Below, piece after piece: positions 51,870 to 61,511 of a DNA stretch of 64,000 nucleotides. Under the pieces are notes generated by a model. The model did not search any database, was not told the origin of the DNA, and saw only the letters and a program-made list of their open reading frames with translations. Source of the DNA: Micromonospora sp. WMMD961. Its GTDB lineage: Bacteria; Actinomycetota; Actinomycetes; Mycobacteriales; Micromonosporaceae. The stretch covers positions 6,024,501 through 6,088,500 of the forward strand of contig NZ_JARUBJ010000002.1 of assembly GCF_029626145.1 (NCBI RefSeq), given 5' to 3'. The position numbers were made by a program, and so were the translations under genes. How positions within the stretch are numbered: position 1 is the first letter of the stretch; every line of letters starts with the position of its first letter.

Positions 51870-53216
51870 ATGGCGGTCTTTACCAGACCACGCCAGGCCT
51901 TCGTGATCGCCGGTGTACTCGGGCTGGCGCTCAGCGCCACCGCCTGCGGTACCGGCGACGACAAGAAGAGCGACAAGGCGGGCTCCGCGGAGTGCGCCGC
52001 ATACGAGAAGTACCAGGGCAACGACGGCAAGAAGGTCTCCATCTACGCGTCCATCCGTGACGCCGAGGCCGACCTGCTGGAGCGGTCGTGGTCGCAGTTC
52101 ACGGACTGCACCGGCATCGAGATCGACTACGAGGGCAGCGGCGAGTTCGAGGCGCAGCTCCCCGTCCGGGTCGACGGCGGCAACGCGCCCGACATCGCCT
52201 TCGTGCCCCAGCCGGGCCTCGTGAAGCGTTTCGCGGACGCCGGCAAGCTGAAGGGCCTGAGCGCCGACACCAAGGCCCTCGCCGAGCAGAACATGCCGGC
52301 CGACTGGCTGAAGTACGGCACCGTCAACGGGACGCTCTACGGCGTGCCGCTCGGCGCCAACGTGAAGTCGTTCGTCTGGTACTCGCCGAAGACGTTCAAG
52401 GAGAAGGGCTGGGAGGTTCCGACCAGCTGGGACCAGCTCATCGCCCTGAGCGACAAGATCGCCGCCAGCGGCATGAAGCCGTGGTGCGCCGGCATCGAGT
52501 CCGGTGACGCCACCGGCTGGCCGGCCACCGACTGGATCGAGGACGTCCTGCTGCGTACGCAGGGCCCCGAGGTCTACGACCAGTGGACCACCCACGGGAT
52601 CCCGTTCAACGACCCGAAGGTCGCCGACGCCCTGGAGCGGGCCGGCACGATCCTCCGCAACGAGAAGTACGTCAACGGCGGCTTCGGTGGGGTGAAGAGC
52701 ATCGCCACCACCTCCTTCCAGGAGGCGGGCGTGCCGATCACCAACGGCAAGTGCGCGATGCACCGGCAGGCGTCGTTCTACGCCAACCAGTTCCCCGAGG
52801 GCACCAAGGTGGCCGAGGACGGCGACGCGTTCGCGTTCTACTTCCCGGCCATCGACGCGGCCAAGGGCAAGCCGGTCCTGGGCGCTGGCGAGTTCGTCGT
52901 CGCCTACGCCGACCGCCCCGAGGTGCAGGCGGTGCAGACGTACCTCGCCTCGGCCGAGTACGTGAACAGCCGCGCGAAGCTCGGCAACTGGGTGACGGCG
53001 AACAACAAGCTGGACATCGCCAACGTCGCCAGCCCGATCGACAAGCTCTCCGTGCAGATCCTGCAGGACAAGACCGGCGTCTTCCGCTTCGACGGATCCG
53101 ACCTGATGCCGGCCGCTGTCGGCGCGGGGACCTTCTGGAAGGGCATGGTCGACTGGATCAACGGCAAGGACACTGCGACCGTGCTCCAGGGCATCGAGAG
53201 CAGCTGGCCTAAGTGA
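51870..53216 (+). CDS. ABC transporter sugar-binding lipoprotein (alpha-glucoside type)
   Basis: 448 residues. Lipoprotein signal SATAC (Cys 26). Solute-binding fold of family 1 with DIAFVPQPGLVKRFADAGKL, GVPLGANVKSFVWYSPKTFKEKGWEVPTSWDQL and VNGGFGGVKSIATTSFQEAG. It delivers a sugar to the two permeases that follow. The GH13 glucosidase in the same locus suggests maltose- or alpha-glucoside-like ligands (aglEFG type in streptomycetes). AAGGAGG before the ATG. Confidence 0.9.
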   Translation: MAVFTRPRQAFVIAGVLGLALSATACGTGDDKKSDKAGSAECAAYEKYQGNDGKKVSIYASIRDAEADLLERSWSQFTDCTGIEIDYEGSGEFEAQLPVRVDGGNAPDIAFVPQPGLVKRFADAGKLKGLSADTKALAEQNMPADWLKYGTVNGTLYGVPLGANVKSFVWYSPKTFKEKGWEVPTSWDQLIALSDKIAASGMKPWCAGIESGDATGWPATDWIEDVLLRTQGPEVYDQWTTHGIPFNDPKVADALERAGTILRNEKYVNGGFGGVKSIATTSFQEAGVPITNGKCAMHRQASFYANQFPEGTKVAEDGDAFAFYFPAIDAAKGKPVLGAGEFVVAYADRPEVQAVQTYLASAEYVNSRAKLGNWVTANNKLDIANVASPIDKLSVQILQDKTGVFRFDGSDLMPAAVGAGTFWKGMVDWINGKDTATVLQGIESSWPK

Positions 53217-53222
53217 TCCCGG

Positions 53223-53258
53223 CGGTGGCCCGGCCCGCGATCGCGGGCCGGGCCACCG
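53223..53258 (+). promoter_or_regulatory. Intercistronic hairpin after the binding-protein gene
   Basis: A perfect palindrome with 18-bp arms (53223-53240, 53241-53258). It lies between the binding protein and the first permease and has no T-tract. Such structures usually protect the upstream mRNA from 3' decay, giving more binding protein than permease. Confidence 0.8.
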
Positions 53259-53285
53259 GCCCAGGTGGACCGAAAGGGAGGGTTG

Positions 53286-54332
53286 ATGGAGTTCGACTTC
53301 GCCGCTGAGCAGCCGAAGCTCCTCATGCTGCTGTACGGGCTGGTCGCCTTCGTGGCGGTGGTGGGCGGCCTGCTGCTGCTGCTCGACGTCGTGCCGGCGT
53401 GGTTTGCCCGACGACGGGAGGCGCAGCTCGTCGCCGCCTCGACGAGTGGGAATCCACTTCCGCGCCGGCCCAAACAGCGAGAGGGCATCTTCGCGCTGTT
53501 CTTCCTGCTGCCGACGCTGCTGCTACTCATGATCGGCCTGGTCGTACCCGCCATCCGCACCACGATCCTCTCCCTGATGGACCGGGGTGGCGACAACTGG
53601 GTGGGGCTGCGCAACTACGGCTGGATGTTCTCCGACGACTCGATCGTCCGAGTCCTGACCAACACCCTGGTATGGGTGCTCCTGGTCCCACTGGTGGCGA
53701 CCGTGTTCGGCCTCATCTACGCCGTACTGGTGGACAAGGTCCGGTTCGAGGCGGTGGCAAAGTCGCTGATCTTCCTGCCGATGGCCATCTCCTTCGTCGG
53801 CGCCAGCATCATCTGGAAGTTCGTCTACGCCTTCCGCGGCGTCGGCGACCAGATCGGCCTGCTCAACCAGATCGTCGTCAGCCTCGGTGGCGAGCCCAAG
53901 CAGTGGCTCCTGAACTCACCGCTGAACACGCTGCTGCTGATCGTCATCATGGTCTGGATTCAGGCCGGTTTCGCCATGGTGATCCTCTCCGCCGCGATCA
54001 AGGCGATTCCCGGAGACATCGTGGAAGCCGCCCGGCTCGACGGGGTCACCCCGTGGCAGATGTTCTGGCGGATCACCATGCCGAGCATTCAGCCGGCGCT
54101 GATCGTGGTGGTGGTGACGATCTCGATCGCCACACTCAAGGTCTTCGACATCGTCCGGACCACGACCAACGGCAACTACGACACCAGTGTGATCGCCAAC
54201 GAGATGTACAACCAGGCCTTCCGGTACGGCGAGAGCGGCCAGGGCTCCGCGCTTGCGGTCTTCCTCTTCATCCTGGTCATCCCCATCGTGATCTACCAGA
54301 TCCGCAACCTCCGTCAACAGCGGGAGGGCTGA
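53286..54332 (+). CDS. Sugar ABC transporter permease (MalF-type)
   Basis: 348 residues. An extra N-terminal helix (residues 12-38) precedes the core six-helix binding-protein-dependent permease. The EAA loop reads VEAARLDGVTPWQMFWRITMP, the contact site for the ATPase. No ATPase gene is present, so a shared MsiK-type subunit is likely. GGGAGGG before ATG 53286 decides the start over GTG 53265. Confidence 0.92.
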   Translation: MEFDFAAEQPKLLMLLYGLVAFVAVVGGLLLLLDVVPAWFARRREAQLVAASTSGNPLPRRPKQREGIFALFFLLPTLLLLMIGLVVPAIRTTILSLMDRGGDNWVGLRNYGWMFSDDSIVRVLTNTLVWVLLVPLVATVFGLIYAVLVDKVRFEAVAKSLIFLPMAISFVGASIIWKFVYAFRGVGDQIGLLNQIVVSLGGEPKQWLLNSPLNTLLLIVIMVWIQAGFAMVILSAAIKAIPGDIVEAARLDGVTPWQMFWRITMPSIQPALIVVVVTISIATLKVFDIVRTTTNGNYDTSVIANEMYNQAFRYGESGQGSALAVFLFILVIPIVIYQIRNLRQQREG

Positions 54333-54333
54333 G

Positions 54334-55302
54334 ATGACGACCGCAACGCCCACCGTCGCCGCCGGCACACAGAAGACCGACGGCACCCCGTCGACCACCG
54401 CCGGCCGGGTCCGCAGACGATTGACCAGCCGAACCGCGACGCTCGTCTCGATCGTCATCGCTGTGGTCTGGACCATCCCGACCTTCGGTCTGTTCATCTC
54501 CTCTCTCCGTCCCGAAGACGAGATCAAGACGACCGGCTGGTGGACCGCGTTCACCAATCCGCAGTTCACGCTGGAGAACTACCAGCAGGTCCTGTTCGGG
54601 CGGTCGTCGTCCTCCGGGCAGCTCGCCAGCTACTTCATCAACTCGCTGGCGATCACCATCCCGTCGGTGCTCTTCCCGCTCGCCTTCGCCTCGCTCGCCG
54701 CGTACGCACTGGCGTGGATCAACTTCCGGGGTCGGGACTGGCTCTACATCGCGATCTTCGCGTTGCAGATCGTGCCCCTGCAGATGGCCCTGGTTCCGCT
54801 GTTGAGGTTCTTCTCCACCGGCGTATCCCTCGGCGGCGTCACCCTGATGCCGGCCTGGGACCTCGTCGACGAGCAGAAGTTCGCCCAGGTGTGGTTCGCG
54901 CACACGTGCTTCGCACTGCCGTTCGCGGTCTTCCTGTTGCACAACTTCATCTCGCAGCTGCCGGGAGACCTGATGGAGGCGGCACGGGTCGACGGGGCCA
55001 CCCACCCGAAGATCTTCCGCACCATCGTGCTGCCGCTGATCACCCCGGCGCTGGCCGCGTTCGGCATCTTCCAGTTCCTCTGGGTCTGGAACGACCTGCT
55101 CGTCGCGTTGATCTTCGCCGGTGGCGGCGACGAGACCGCCCCGCTCACGGTGCGGCTGGCCGAGCTGGCCGGAACCCGGGGCAACGAGTGGCAGCGGTTG
55201 ACCGCCGGAGCGTTCGTCTCGATCGTCGTACCTCTCGTTGTTTTCCTGTCCCTGCAGCGCTTCTTCGTGCGAGGTCTGCTCGCCGGCAGCGTCAAGGGCT
55301 GA
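54334..55302 (+). CDS. Sugar ABC transporter permease (MalG-type)
   Basis: 322 residues, six helices. EAA loop MEAARVDGATHPKIFRTIVLP. The typical MalG ending FFVRGLLAGSVKG is intact. It starts 1 nt after the MalF-type stop; GGGAGGG lies upstream inside the previous gene. Confidence 0.93.
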   Translation: MTTATPTVAAGTQKTDGTPSTTAGRVRRRLTSRTATLVSIVIAVVWTIPTFGLFISSLRPEDEIKTTGWWTAFTNPQFTLENYQQVLFGRSSSSGQLASYFINSLAITIPSVLFPLAFASLAAYALAWINFRGRDWLYIAIFALQIVPLQMALVPLLRFFSTGVSLGGVTLMPAWDLVDEQKFAQVWFAHTCFALPFAVFLLHNFISQLPGDLMEAARVDGATHPKIFRTIVLPLITPALAAFGIFQFLWVWNDLLVALIFAGGGDETAPLTVRLAELAGTRGNEWQRLTAGAFVSIVVPLVVFLSLQRFFVRGLLAGSVKG

Positions 55303-55308
55303 CCCGCG

Positions 55309-55342
55309 CCCGCCGCCGCCTGGCCCCTCGGGCGGCGGCGGG
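55309..55342 (+). terminator. Hairpin between permease and lacI-type gene
   Basis: A 12-bp stem (CCCGCCGCCGCC 55309-55320 / 55331-55342) with a 10-nt loop. It may end or damp the transporter transcript before the regulator. Confidence 0.7.
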
Positions 55343-55367
55343 TGCCGGGCACCGAGCGGGGGAAACC

Positions 55368-56414
55368 GTGACGAGGATTGATGATGTCGCCCGGCTGGCC
55401 GGGGTCTCCACGGCCACCGTCTCCCGGGCACTACGCGGGCTGCCGACCGTCTCGGCCGCCACCCGGCGCAGAGTGCTCGCCGCGGCCGAGCAACTCGACT
55501 ACGAGGTGTCGCCGAGCGCGTCCCGGCTCGCCGGTGGCCGGACCGGCACGGTGGCGGTGGTGGTCCCCCGGATCACCCGGTGGTTCTTCAGCACCGTCGT
55601 CGAGGCGGTCGAGGAGCACCTCCACGATTCCGGCTACGACCTGTTGCTCTACAACCTGGGCGGGCGGGAGCAGGTACGCCAGCGGGTGCTGCGCACGGCC
55701 AACCTGCACAAGCGGGTCGACGCCATCATGCTGGTCGCCACCCCGCTGCGTCCGGCCGACCTGACCGCGCTGGCCAGCCTGGACCTACCCGGGGTGACCA
55801 TCAGTTCAGGCAGCCGGGTGCCCCGGTGGCCGTGCGTACGGATCGACGACGTGGCCGCCGCGCGAACCGCCACCCGGCACCTCATCGACCTCGGCCACCA
55901 CCGGATCGCGCACATCTCCGGCGACCCGGACGACGAGTTGGCCTTCACCACCCACCTCGACCGGCGCCGGGGCTACCAGGCGGAGCTACGGGCGGCGGGT
56001 GTGCGGCTCGACCCGAGCCTGGACGTCGAGTCGACGTTCACCATCGACGGCGGCAACCGGGCCACCGCCGAACTGCTGGCCCGGGGCGCGCCGCCGACCG
56101 CGATCGTCGCGGCCTGCGACGAGATGGCGATGGGCGCGCTGACCGCGTTGCGCGACGCCGGTTTGCGGGTACCGCAGGACGTCAGCGTGATCGGTATCGA
56201 CGACCACGACCTGGCGGGCGTACTCGGGCTCAGCACCGTCGCCCAGCCCGCGGCCGAGCAGGGCAGATTGGCCGCGCGGATCCTGCTCGACCCGCTCGGC
56301 GCCCGCACCCTGGGACCGGTCGTCGGCCAGCGCGGCGCCGGTTGCGACACGCCGGTGATCCTGCCCACTCGGCTGGTGGTCCGGGAGTCCACCGCACCAC
56401 CCCGGGCACACTGA
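55368..56414 (+). CDS. LacI family transcriptional regulator
   Basis: 348 residues. The N-terminal helix-turn-helix DVARLAGVSTATVSRALRG and hinge SASRLAGGRTGTVAVVVP are followed by a periplasmic-binding-like effector domain (DDVAAARTATRHLIDLGHHRIAHISG, ACDEMAMGALTALRDAG, VSVIGIDDHDLAGV). It probably represses the transporter and glucosidase through the operator at 51786. GTG start. Confidence 0.93.
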   Translation: MTRIDDVARLAGVSTATVSRALRGLPTVSAATRRRVLAAAEQLDYEVSPSASRLAGGRTGTVAVVVPRITRWFFSTVVEAVEEHLHDSGYDLLLYNLGGREQVRQRVLRTANLHKRVDAIMLVATPLRPADLTALASLDLPGVTISSGSRVPRWPCVRIDDVAAARTATRHLIDLGHHRIAHISGDPDDELAFTTHLDRRRGYQAELRAAGVRLDPSLDVESTFTIDGGNRATAELLARGAPPTAIVAACDEMAMGALTALRDAGLRVPQDVSVIGIDDHDLAGVLGLSTVAQPAAEQGRLAARILLDPLGARTLGPVVGQRGAGCDTPVILPTRLVVRESTAPPRAH

Positions 56415-56447
56415 AACCTCAACCACGGCAAGACACGGGAGAAGACC

Positions 56448-58121
56448 CTGAACACCGATCCGACGCAGCAGACCCCCGCCGGTCCACCGGTCACCGGCTG
56501 GTGGACCGAGGCGACCATCTACCAGATCTACCCCCGCTCGTTCGCCGACTCGGACGGCGACGGCATCGGTGACCTGCCCGGCATCACCGCCCGCCTCGAC
56601 CACCTGGTCGAGCTGGGCGTGGACGCGGTGTGGCTCTCCCCGTTCTACCCGTCACCGCAGGCCGACGCCGGCTACGACGTGGCCGACTACCGCGACGTCG
56701 ACCCACTGTTCGGAAGCCTCGCCGACGCGGACAAGCTGATCGCCGAGGCCCGGTCCCGCGGCCTGCGGGTGATCGTGGACCTGGTCCCGAACCACACCTC
56801 CTCGGCACACCGCTGGTTCCAGGATGCCCTGCCCACCCCGCCCGGAAGCCCGGAGCGCTCCCGGTACATCTTCCGCGACGGGCTCGGCCCAGCCGGCGAC
56901 CAGCCGCCGAACGACTGGCAGAGCGTCTTCGGTGGACCCGCCTGGACCCGCACGGTGGACCCGGACGGGCAGCCCGGCCAGTGGTACCTCCACCTGTTCG
57001 ACACCGGCCAGCCGGACCTCAACTGGGACAACCCTGAGGTGCACGCCGAGTTCCTGGACGTGCTGCGGTTCTGGTTGGACCGTGGGGTGGACGGCTTCCG
57101 GGTCGACGTGGCGCACGGCCTGGTCAAGCAGGCCGACCTGGCCGACTGGCAGGAACCGCAGGAGATCCTCTCCGGCAACGAGATCGACAAGCCGCGCCCG
57201 CCGATGTGGGACCAGGAGGGTGTGCACGAGATCTACCGGCAGTGGCGGCAGGTCCTGGACAGCTACCCGGGCGAGCGCGTGCTGGTCGCCGAGGCGTGGG
57301 TCGAACCGGCGGAGCGGCTGGCCCGCTACGTCCGGCCGGACGAGATGCACCAGGCGTTCAACTTCGAGTACCTGCTCGCCGCGTGGACCGCGCCGGCCCA
57401 GTACGCGGTGATCACCCGCTCGTTGGAGGCGACCGACTCGGTCGGCGCACCGACCACCTGGGTGCTGTCCAACCACGACGTCGTACGGCACGCGTCCCGG
57501 CTCGGCCTGCCGATCGGCGGTGGCCGCCCCAACGGCATCGGCATCGGCGACCCGCAGCCGGACGCCGCACTCGGCCTGCGCCGGGCCCGGGCAGCAACCA
57601 TGCTGATGCTCGCCCTGCCCGGCTCGGCGTACCTCTACCAGGGCGAGGAGCTGGGGCTCCCCGAGCACACCACGCTGCCGGACGAGGCTCGGCAGGACCC
57701 GACCTGGGCACGCACCGGGCACACCCAGCGCGGCCGGGACGGCTGCCGGGTGCCGATCCCGTGGGAGGCCGACGCCCCGTCGTACGGCTTCGGGCCCACC
57801 GACGCGAGCTGGCTGCCGCAGCCGTCGCTGTGGGCGGAGTACGCGCTGGACCGCCAGCGCGACGTGCCCGGCTCGACGTACGAGCTGTACCGCACGGCAT
57901 TGCGCCTGCGCCGCGACCACAAGCTGGGCCGCGGCACCCTCGAGTGGCTGTCCTCCGGCGACGACGTGCTGCGCTTCCGCAACGGTGGGCTCACCGTGCT
58001 GACCAACTTCGGTGCCGCCCCGGTACCGTTGCCCGCCGGTGCCGAGGTGCTCGCCACCAGCGCACCCCTGGACGACGACGGCGCGGTCCCGACCGACGTG
58101 ACCGTCTGGCTGCGCGGCTGA
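56448..58121 (+). CDS. GH13 alpha-glucosidase with apparent CTG start
   Basis: 557 residues from a CTG at 56448. The start GWWTEATIYQIYPRSFADSDGDGIGDL is the standard first strand of GH13 oligo-1,6-/alpha-glucosidases. Catalytic set: DLVPNH (111-116), nucleophile Asp 220 in GFRVDVAH, acid Glu 282 in VAEAWVEP, and Asp 344 in SNHDVVR. It releases glucose from alpha-glucosides taken up by the transporter next door. There is no ATG, GTG or TTG in frame between the upstream stop (56412) and 56619, which is inside the first conserved block; GGGAGA lies just before the CTG. Confidence 0.9.
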   Translation: MNTDPTQQTPAGPPVTGWWTEATIYQIYPRSFADSDGDGIGDLPGITARLDHLVELGVDAVWLSPFYPSPQADAGYDVADYRDVDPLFGSLADADKLIAEARSRGLRVIVDLVPNHTSSAHRWFQDALPTPPGSPERSRYIFRDGLGPAGDQPPNDWQSVFGGPAWTRTVDPDGQPGQWYLHLFDTGQPDLNWDNPEVHAEFLDVLRFWLDRGVDGFRVDVAHGLVKQADLADWQEPQEILSGNEIDKPRPPMWDQEGVHEIYRQWRQVLDSYPGERVLVAEAWVEPAERLARYVRPDEMHQAFNFEYLLAAWTAPAQYAVITRSLEATDSVGAPTTWVLSNHDVVRHASRLGLPIGGGRPNGIGIGDPQPDAALGLRRARAATMLMLALPGSAYLYQGEELGLPEHTTLPDEARQDPTWARTGHTQRGRDGCRVPIPWEADAPSYGFGPTDASWLPQPSLWAEYALDRQRDVPGSTYELYRTALRLRRDHKLGRGTLEWLSSGDDVLRFRNGGLTVLTNFGAAPVPLPAGAEVLATSAPLDDDGAVPTDVTVWLRG

Positions 58122-58290
58122 TCCCCACCGACCGACCCGCCACCCGACCGACCCGCCGTGTGAGCGACGCTCGCAGGGCTGGTCGGTCGGGTGCTTTGGA
58201 GCTGATGCCGCAAACGAGTCACGAGACACCCCGCCGCCACGCCCGACGCCCGACGCCCGACGCCCGGAGCCTGACGCCTGACGCCCGACG

Positions 58291-58370
58291 CCAAGATCGT
58301 GCTACTTCCGGGATGTAGGGGCATCCTGCCGCGTGGAAACCACTACATCCCGGAAGTAGTGCGATCTTGG
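58291..58370. repeat. Intergenic palindrome (CCAAGATC type) between convergent genes
   Basis: Arms 58291-58318 and 58343-58370 are reverse complements over 28 nt with two mismatches. It carries the same CCAAGATCGTGCT end as the element at 8617. Just upstream (58228-58290) is a run of CGACGCC heptamers. Otherwise 58122-58450 shows no gene. Confidence 0.88.
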
Positions 58371-58450
58371 GCATTGGGAGGGGCGCCGGGCGCGGACGCG
58401 GTCCACGCACGGACCTGGCCACGCACGGACGCGGTCCAGCGCGGTCACGG

Positions 58451-58526
58451 GAGGGCGGGGGCCAGCGCGGGCGGGCGCAGGCCAGCGCGGGCGGGCGCGG
58501 GCGGGCGCGGGCGGGCGCGGGCGGGC
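58451..58526. repeat. G-rich tandem repeat (GCGGGCGGGC)n
   Basis: Four exact tandem copies of gcgggcgggc (58487-58526) follow two broken ones and abut the MFS gene stop. The + strand could form a G-quadruplex. Confidence 0.92.
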
Positions 58527-58528
58527 GG

Positions 58529-59983
58529 TTAGAGGCGGTCGGCTCGGGTGTGCAGCAAGTCGTGCACGTTCTCGATGTCGGCCGGTGAGGTCCGCGAGGC
58601 GAGCCAGTACATGATTCCTGTGGGGATGAAGAAGAGCTGGAACGCGGCCAGCCCGACAGCGAAGTTCAACGGCGGCGGGAATGCCGCGCGCAGTCCCTGG
58701 AACGCCACCCCGACCAGCCCGTTGCCGGCCGCCCGACCGACCCCGTTGACCAGGTTGCCCAGGCTGTAGACAGTGCCCCGGTGCTCCGGCGGGTTGACGT
58801 CGGCGATCAGCGCGAACCAGTTCGGCGAGTTGGCCGAGGTCAACGCGAGCGCCACGACAGCGGTGAGCAGGCTCAGCCCGACCGACGGCTCGGTGAAGAC
58901 GCTGGCCAGCACGGCGCCGACCACCGCGCCGCCGCTCGCGCCGTCGGGCACGTCGATGGTCACCGGGACGAAGAACAACACCAGGTAGAACGGCAACGCG
59001 GCGAGGATGCCGACCGCGGCGACCAGAGCGCGCCCTCTCGGCGTACGCCGCTGCACCGCGTCGCCGACCAGCCCGCCCACGATGGAGAGCACCCCGCCGA
59101 GCTGGAACAGTGTGGCGAAGACGCTCCCCACCACCACCGCCGTCGACGTCGAGTAGCCCTGCGCCTCGGCCCGTTCGGCGAAGAGCACCGGCAACCACAC
59201 CAGTGAACCGAAGGCGGCCTGCGCGGTGAGCCCCTGCAGGATCAGCCACCGGTTGGTGCGTCGGGCCAGGATGCGCGGTAGGTCGGCACGGCTGATCCGA
59301 TAGTCGTACTCGGCGCCGGCGTCCAGCCGGGAGGCCAACTCCGGTTCGCTCTGGCCGCGCCGGATGTCGTACGTGAACAGGTAGGCCACTGTGGCGGCCA
59401 GGCCGACGCCGGTCAGGATCAGGAACGGCCGCCGCCAGTCGGTCGCACCGAGGAGCCCTCCGACGAGGGTGCCCGCCAGGGTGCCGACTCCCTGGGAGAG
59501 CCCCCAGAAGCTCATCACCAGCCCGCGCCTCGTCGGTGAGATCAGGTCGGTGACCACCGAGAAGCCGACCGAGCCGACCGCCCCGAGGCCGACCGCCGCG
59601 ACCAGTTGCGCGGCGAGGAACGTCAGGTAACCGCCGGCGAGCGCGCTGCCGCCGGTACCCGCCGCCCACAGCAGTGTGCCCACCATGAGCAGGGGCTTGC
59701 GGTTGGTCCGGTCGCCCACGTACGCCCAGCCGACCGCGGCCACGGCGCTGACCAGGAAGCTGACGGCGGTGACCAGACCGAGCAGTCGCCCCGACACGTC
59801 GAACGCGTCGGAGATCGGGCCGTACAGCGGCGGGACCAACCCGATCGCCACGTTGTCCAGTGAGGCGAGCAGCACGAACACCACGACGCTGTACAACCGG
59901 TGCGCCGGGCCGCCGCCCCGGCCGTGCGGGCGTTGGCCGGGCTGCGCCCCGCCACGGCCGGGCCCGCCACTGGTCACCGTCAT
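58529..59983 (-). CDS. MFS transporter
   Basis: 484 residues, twelve predicted helices. The loop motif after helix 2, GDRTNRKPLLMVG, and the SFWGLSQGVGTLAGTLVGG segment are typical of the major facilitator superfamily. It sits after xylAB in the same direction, but a 15-bp terminator-like hairpin separates them, so a role in xylose transport is only possible. ATG 59983 chosen; 59995 also in frame. Confidence 0.87.
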   Translation of the reverse strand: MTVTSGGPGRGGAQPGQRPHGRGGGPAHRLYSVVVFVLLASLDNVAIGLVPPLYGPISDAFDVSGRLLGLVTAVSFLVSAVAAVGWAYVGDRTNRKPLLMVGTLLWAAGTGGSALAGGYLTFLAAQLVAAVGLGAVGSVGFSVVTDLISPTRRGLVMSFWGLSQGVGTLAGTLVGGLLGATDWRRPFLILTGVGLAATVAYLFTYDIRRGQSEPELASRLDAGAEYDYRISRADLPRILARRTNRWLILQGLTAQAAFGSLVWLPVLFAERAEAQGYSTSTAVVVGSVFATLFQLGGVLSIVGGLVGDAVQRRTPRGRALVAAVGILAALPFYLVLFFVPVTIDVPDGASGGAVVGAVLASVFTEPSVGLSLLTAVVALALTSANSPNWFALIADVNPPEHRGTVYSLGNLVNGVGRAAGNGLVGVAFQGLRAAFPPPLNFAVGLAAFQLFFIPTGIMYWLASRTSPADIENVHDLLHTRADRL

Positions 59984-60020
59984 GACCGGCAGCAAACCAG
60001 ACGCGACTCAGGACCTCGTC

Positions 60021-60063
60021 ACGCGGGTGGGTGCCGGTCGGCTTCCCGGGCACCCACCCGCGT
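60021..60063 (-). terminator. Terminator downstream of xylB
   Basis: Perfect 15-bp stem ACGCGGGTGGGTGCC (60021-60035) and its complement (60049-60063) with a 13-nt loop, just after the xylB stop. Confidence 0.82.
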
Positions 60064-60074
60064 CGATCCGATGG

Positions 60075-61502
60075 TCAGCGCCGGTCGAGAACCAGTCCGC
60101 GCGCCGCGGCGTACTGCTCACGCACGGCGGGGACGGGCTCGTCCGCGTACTCCTCGGTGCCCTTGAGCTGCCACACCGGCGGTGTCGCACCGCCCAGGGC
60201 GACCCAGGCGGCCTGCCGGGCAGCACCGTCGGCAACGTACTCCCCCGCTGGTGGGACGACCACCGGGCAGCCGAACACCTGCGGTGCGATCCGGCGGACG
60301 GCGGCGGACCGGGCTCCGCCGCCGACCAGGATGACCCGGCGGGCGGTGGCACCCTGGGCGGTCAACGCGTCCAGCCCGTCGGCGAGCGCGCAGAGCATGC
60401 CCTCCACGGCGGCCCGCGCGAGGTGCGCGGGGGTCGACGTGCGCAGGGTCAGGCCGTGCACCGCGCCGGTGGCGAGTGGACGGTTCGGCGTCCGCTCCCC
60501 CTCCAGGTACGGCACCATGACCAACCCGTCGGCCCCGGCCGGCGCGGAGAGTGCCAACTCGGCCAGCTCGTCCAGCCCGACGCCGAGCAGCGCGGCGGCG
60601 GCGTCCAGCACCCGGGCGGCGTTGAGCGTGGCGACCAACGGCAGGAAGCGACCGGACGCGTCGGCGAAGCCCGCCACCGCACCGCTCTCGTCGGCGGCCG
60701 GCACGTCGGCGACGCTGAACACGGTGCCGGAGGTGCCGATCGAGACGATCACGTCACCCGGCCCGGCGCCGACGCCGAGCGCGGCGGCGGCGTTGTCCCC
60801 GGTGCCGGCGCCGAGCAGTGCGCCGCCCCGCCCACCGAACTCGTCGGCCAGCTTGCCCGCCGACTCTCCCGGACCGAGCACCTGGGGCACCACCAGCCGC
60901 CGGCCGAAACCCCGCTCCAGCAGGTCCATCCGGTAGTCGCCGGTGGCCGGCGACCAGTAGCTGGTGCCGCTGGCATCACCCCGGTCGGTACGCAACGCGT
61001 CCAGCCCCGGTGCGCCGGCCAGCCGCCAGGTCAGCCAGTCGTGCGGCAGGCACACCGCCGCCACCCGGGCGGCCCGCTCCGGCTCGTGCGTGGCCAGCCA
61101 CCGCAGCTTGGTGAGGGTGAAGCTGGCCACCGGCACGCTGCCCGTGGCCTCGGCCCAGAACCGACGCCCGACCGGGCCGCCGCCGGCCTCCTCCACGAGG
61201 TCGGCGGCGGCGTCGGCGGATCGGGTGTCGTTCCACAGCAGCGCCGGGCGGACCACCCGGCCGTCCTCGTCGAGGCAGACCATGCCGTGCTGCTGGCCGG
61301 CGACGGAGATCGCGGCCACGTCGGCCAACCCGCCGGCCTGGTCGGCAGCGCTACGCAGCGCCTGCCACCAGGCTTCCGGGTCGACCTCGGTGCCATCCGG
61401 ATGTGCGGCGCGACCCTGCCGGAGCAGGGCACCGGTCTCCGCGTCCCGGATGACCACCTTGCAGGACTGGGTGGACGAGTCGACGCCTGCGACCAACGGC
61501 AT
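60075..61502 (-). CDS. xylB: Xylulokinase
   Basis: 475 residues of the FGGY sugar-kinase family. [14 protein letters not shown] is the phosphate 1 loop, [13 protein letters not shown] the typical xylulokinase block, [13 protein letters not shown] and [10 protein letters not shown] the nucleotide region, and [25 protein letters not shown] the adenosine motif. It phosphorylates D-xylulose. It starts 9 nt after xylA in one operon. Confidence 0.96.
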   Translation of the reverse strand: MPLVAGVDSSTQSCKVVIRDAETGALLRQGRAAHPDGTEVDPEAWWQALRSAADQAGGLADVAAISVAGQQHGMVCLDEDGRVVRPALLWNDTRSADAAADLVEEAGGGPVGRRFWAEATGSVPVASFTLTKLRWLATHEPERAARVAAVCLPHDWLTWRLAGAPGLDALRTDRGDASGTSYWSPATGDYRMDLLERGFGRRLVVPQVLGPGESAGKLADEFGGRGGALLGAGTGDNAAAALGVGAGPGDVIVSIGTSGTVFSVADVPAADESGAVAGFADASGRFLPLVATLNAARVLDAAAALLGVGLDELAELALSAPAGADGLVMVPYLEGERTPNRPLATGAVHGLTLRTSTPAHLARAAVEGMLCALADGLDALTAQGATARRVILVGGGARSAAVRRIAPQVFGCPVVVPPAGEYVADGAARQAAWVALGGATPPVWQLKGTEEYADEPVPAVREQYAAARGLVLDRR

Positions 61503-61511
61503 GGCGGGGCC

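Noticed and set aside
58529..59983. Dedicated xylose transporter of the xylAB operon
   Set aside because: Same direction as xylAB, but a strong 15-bp hairpin separates them and the protein has no sugar-porter signature.
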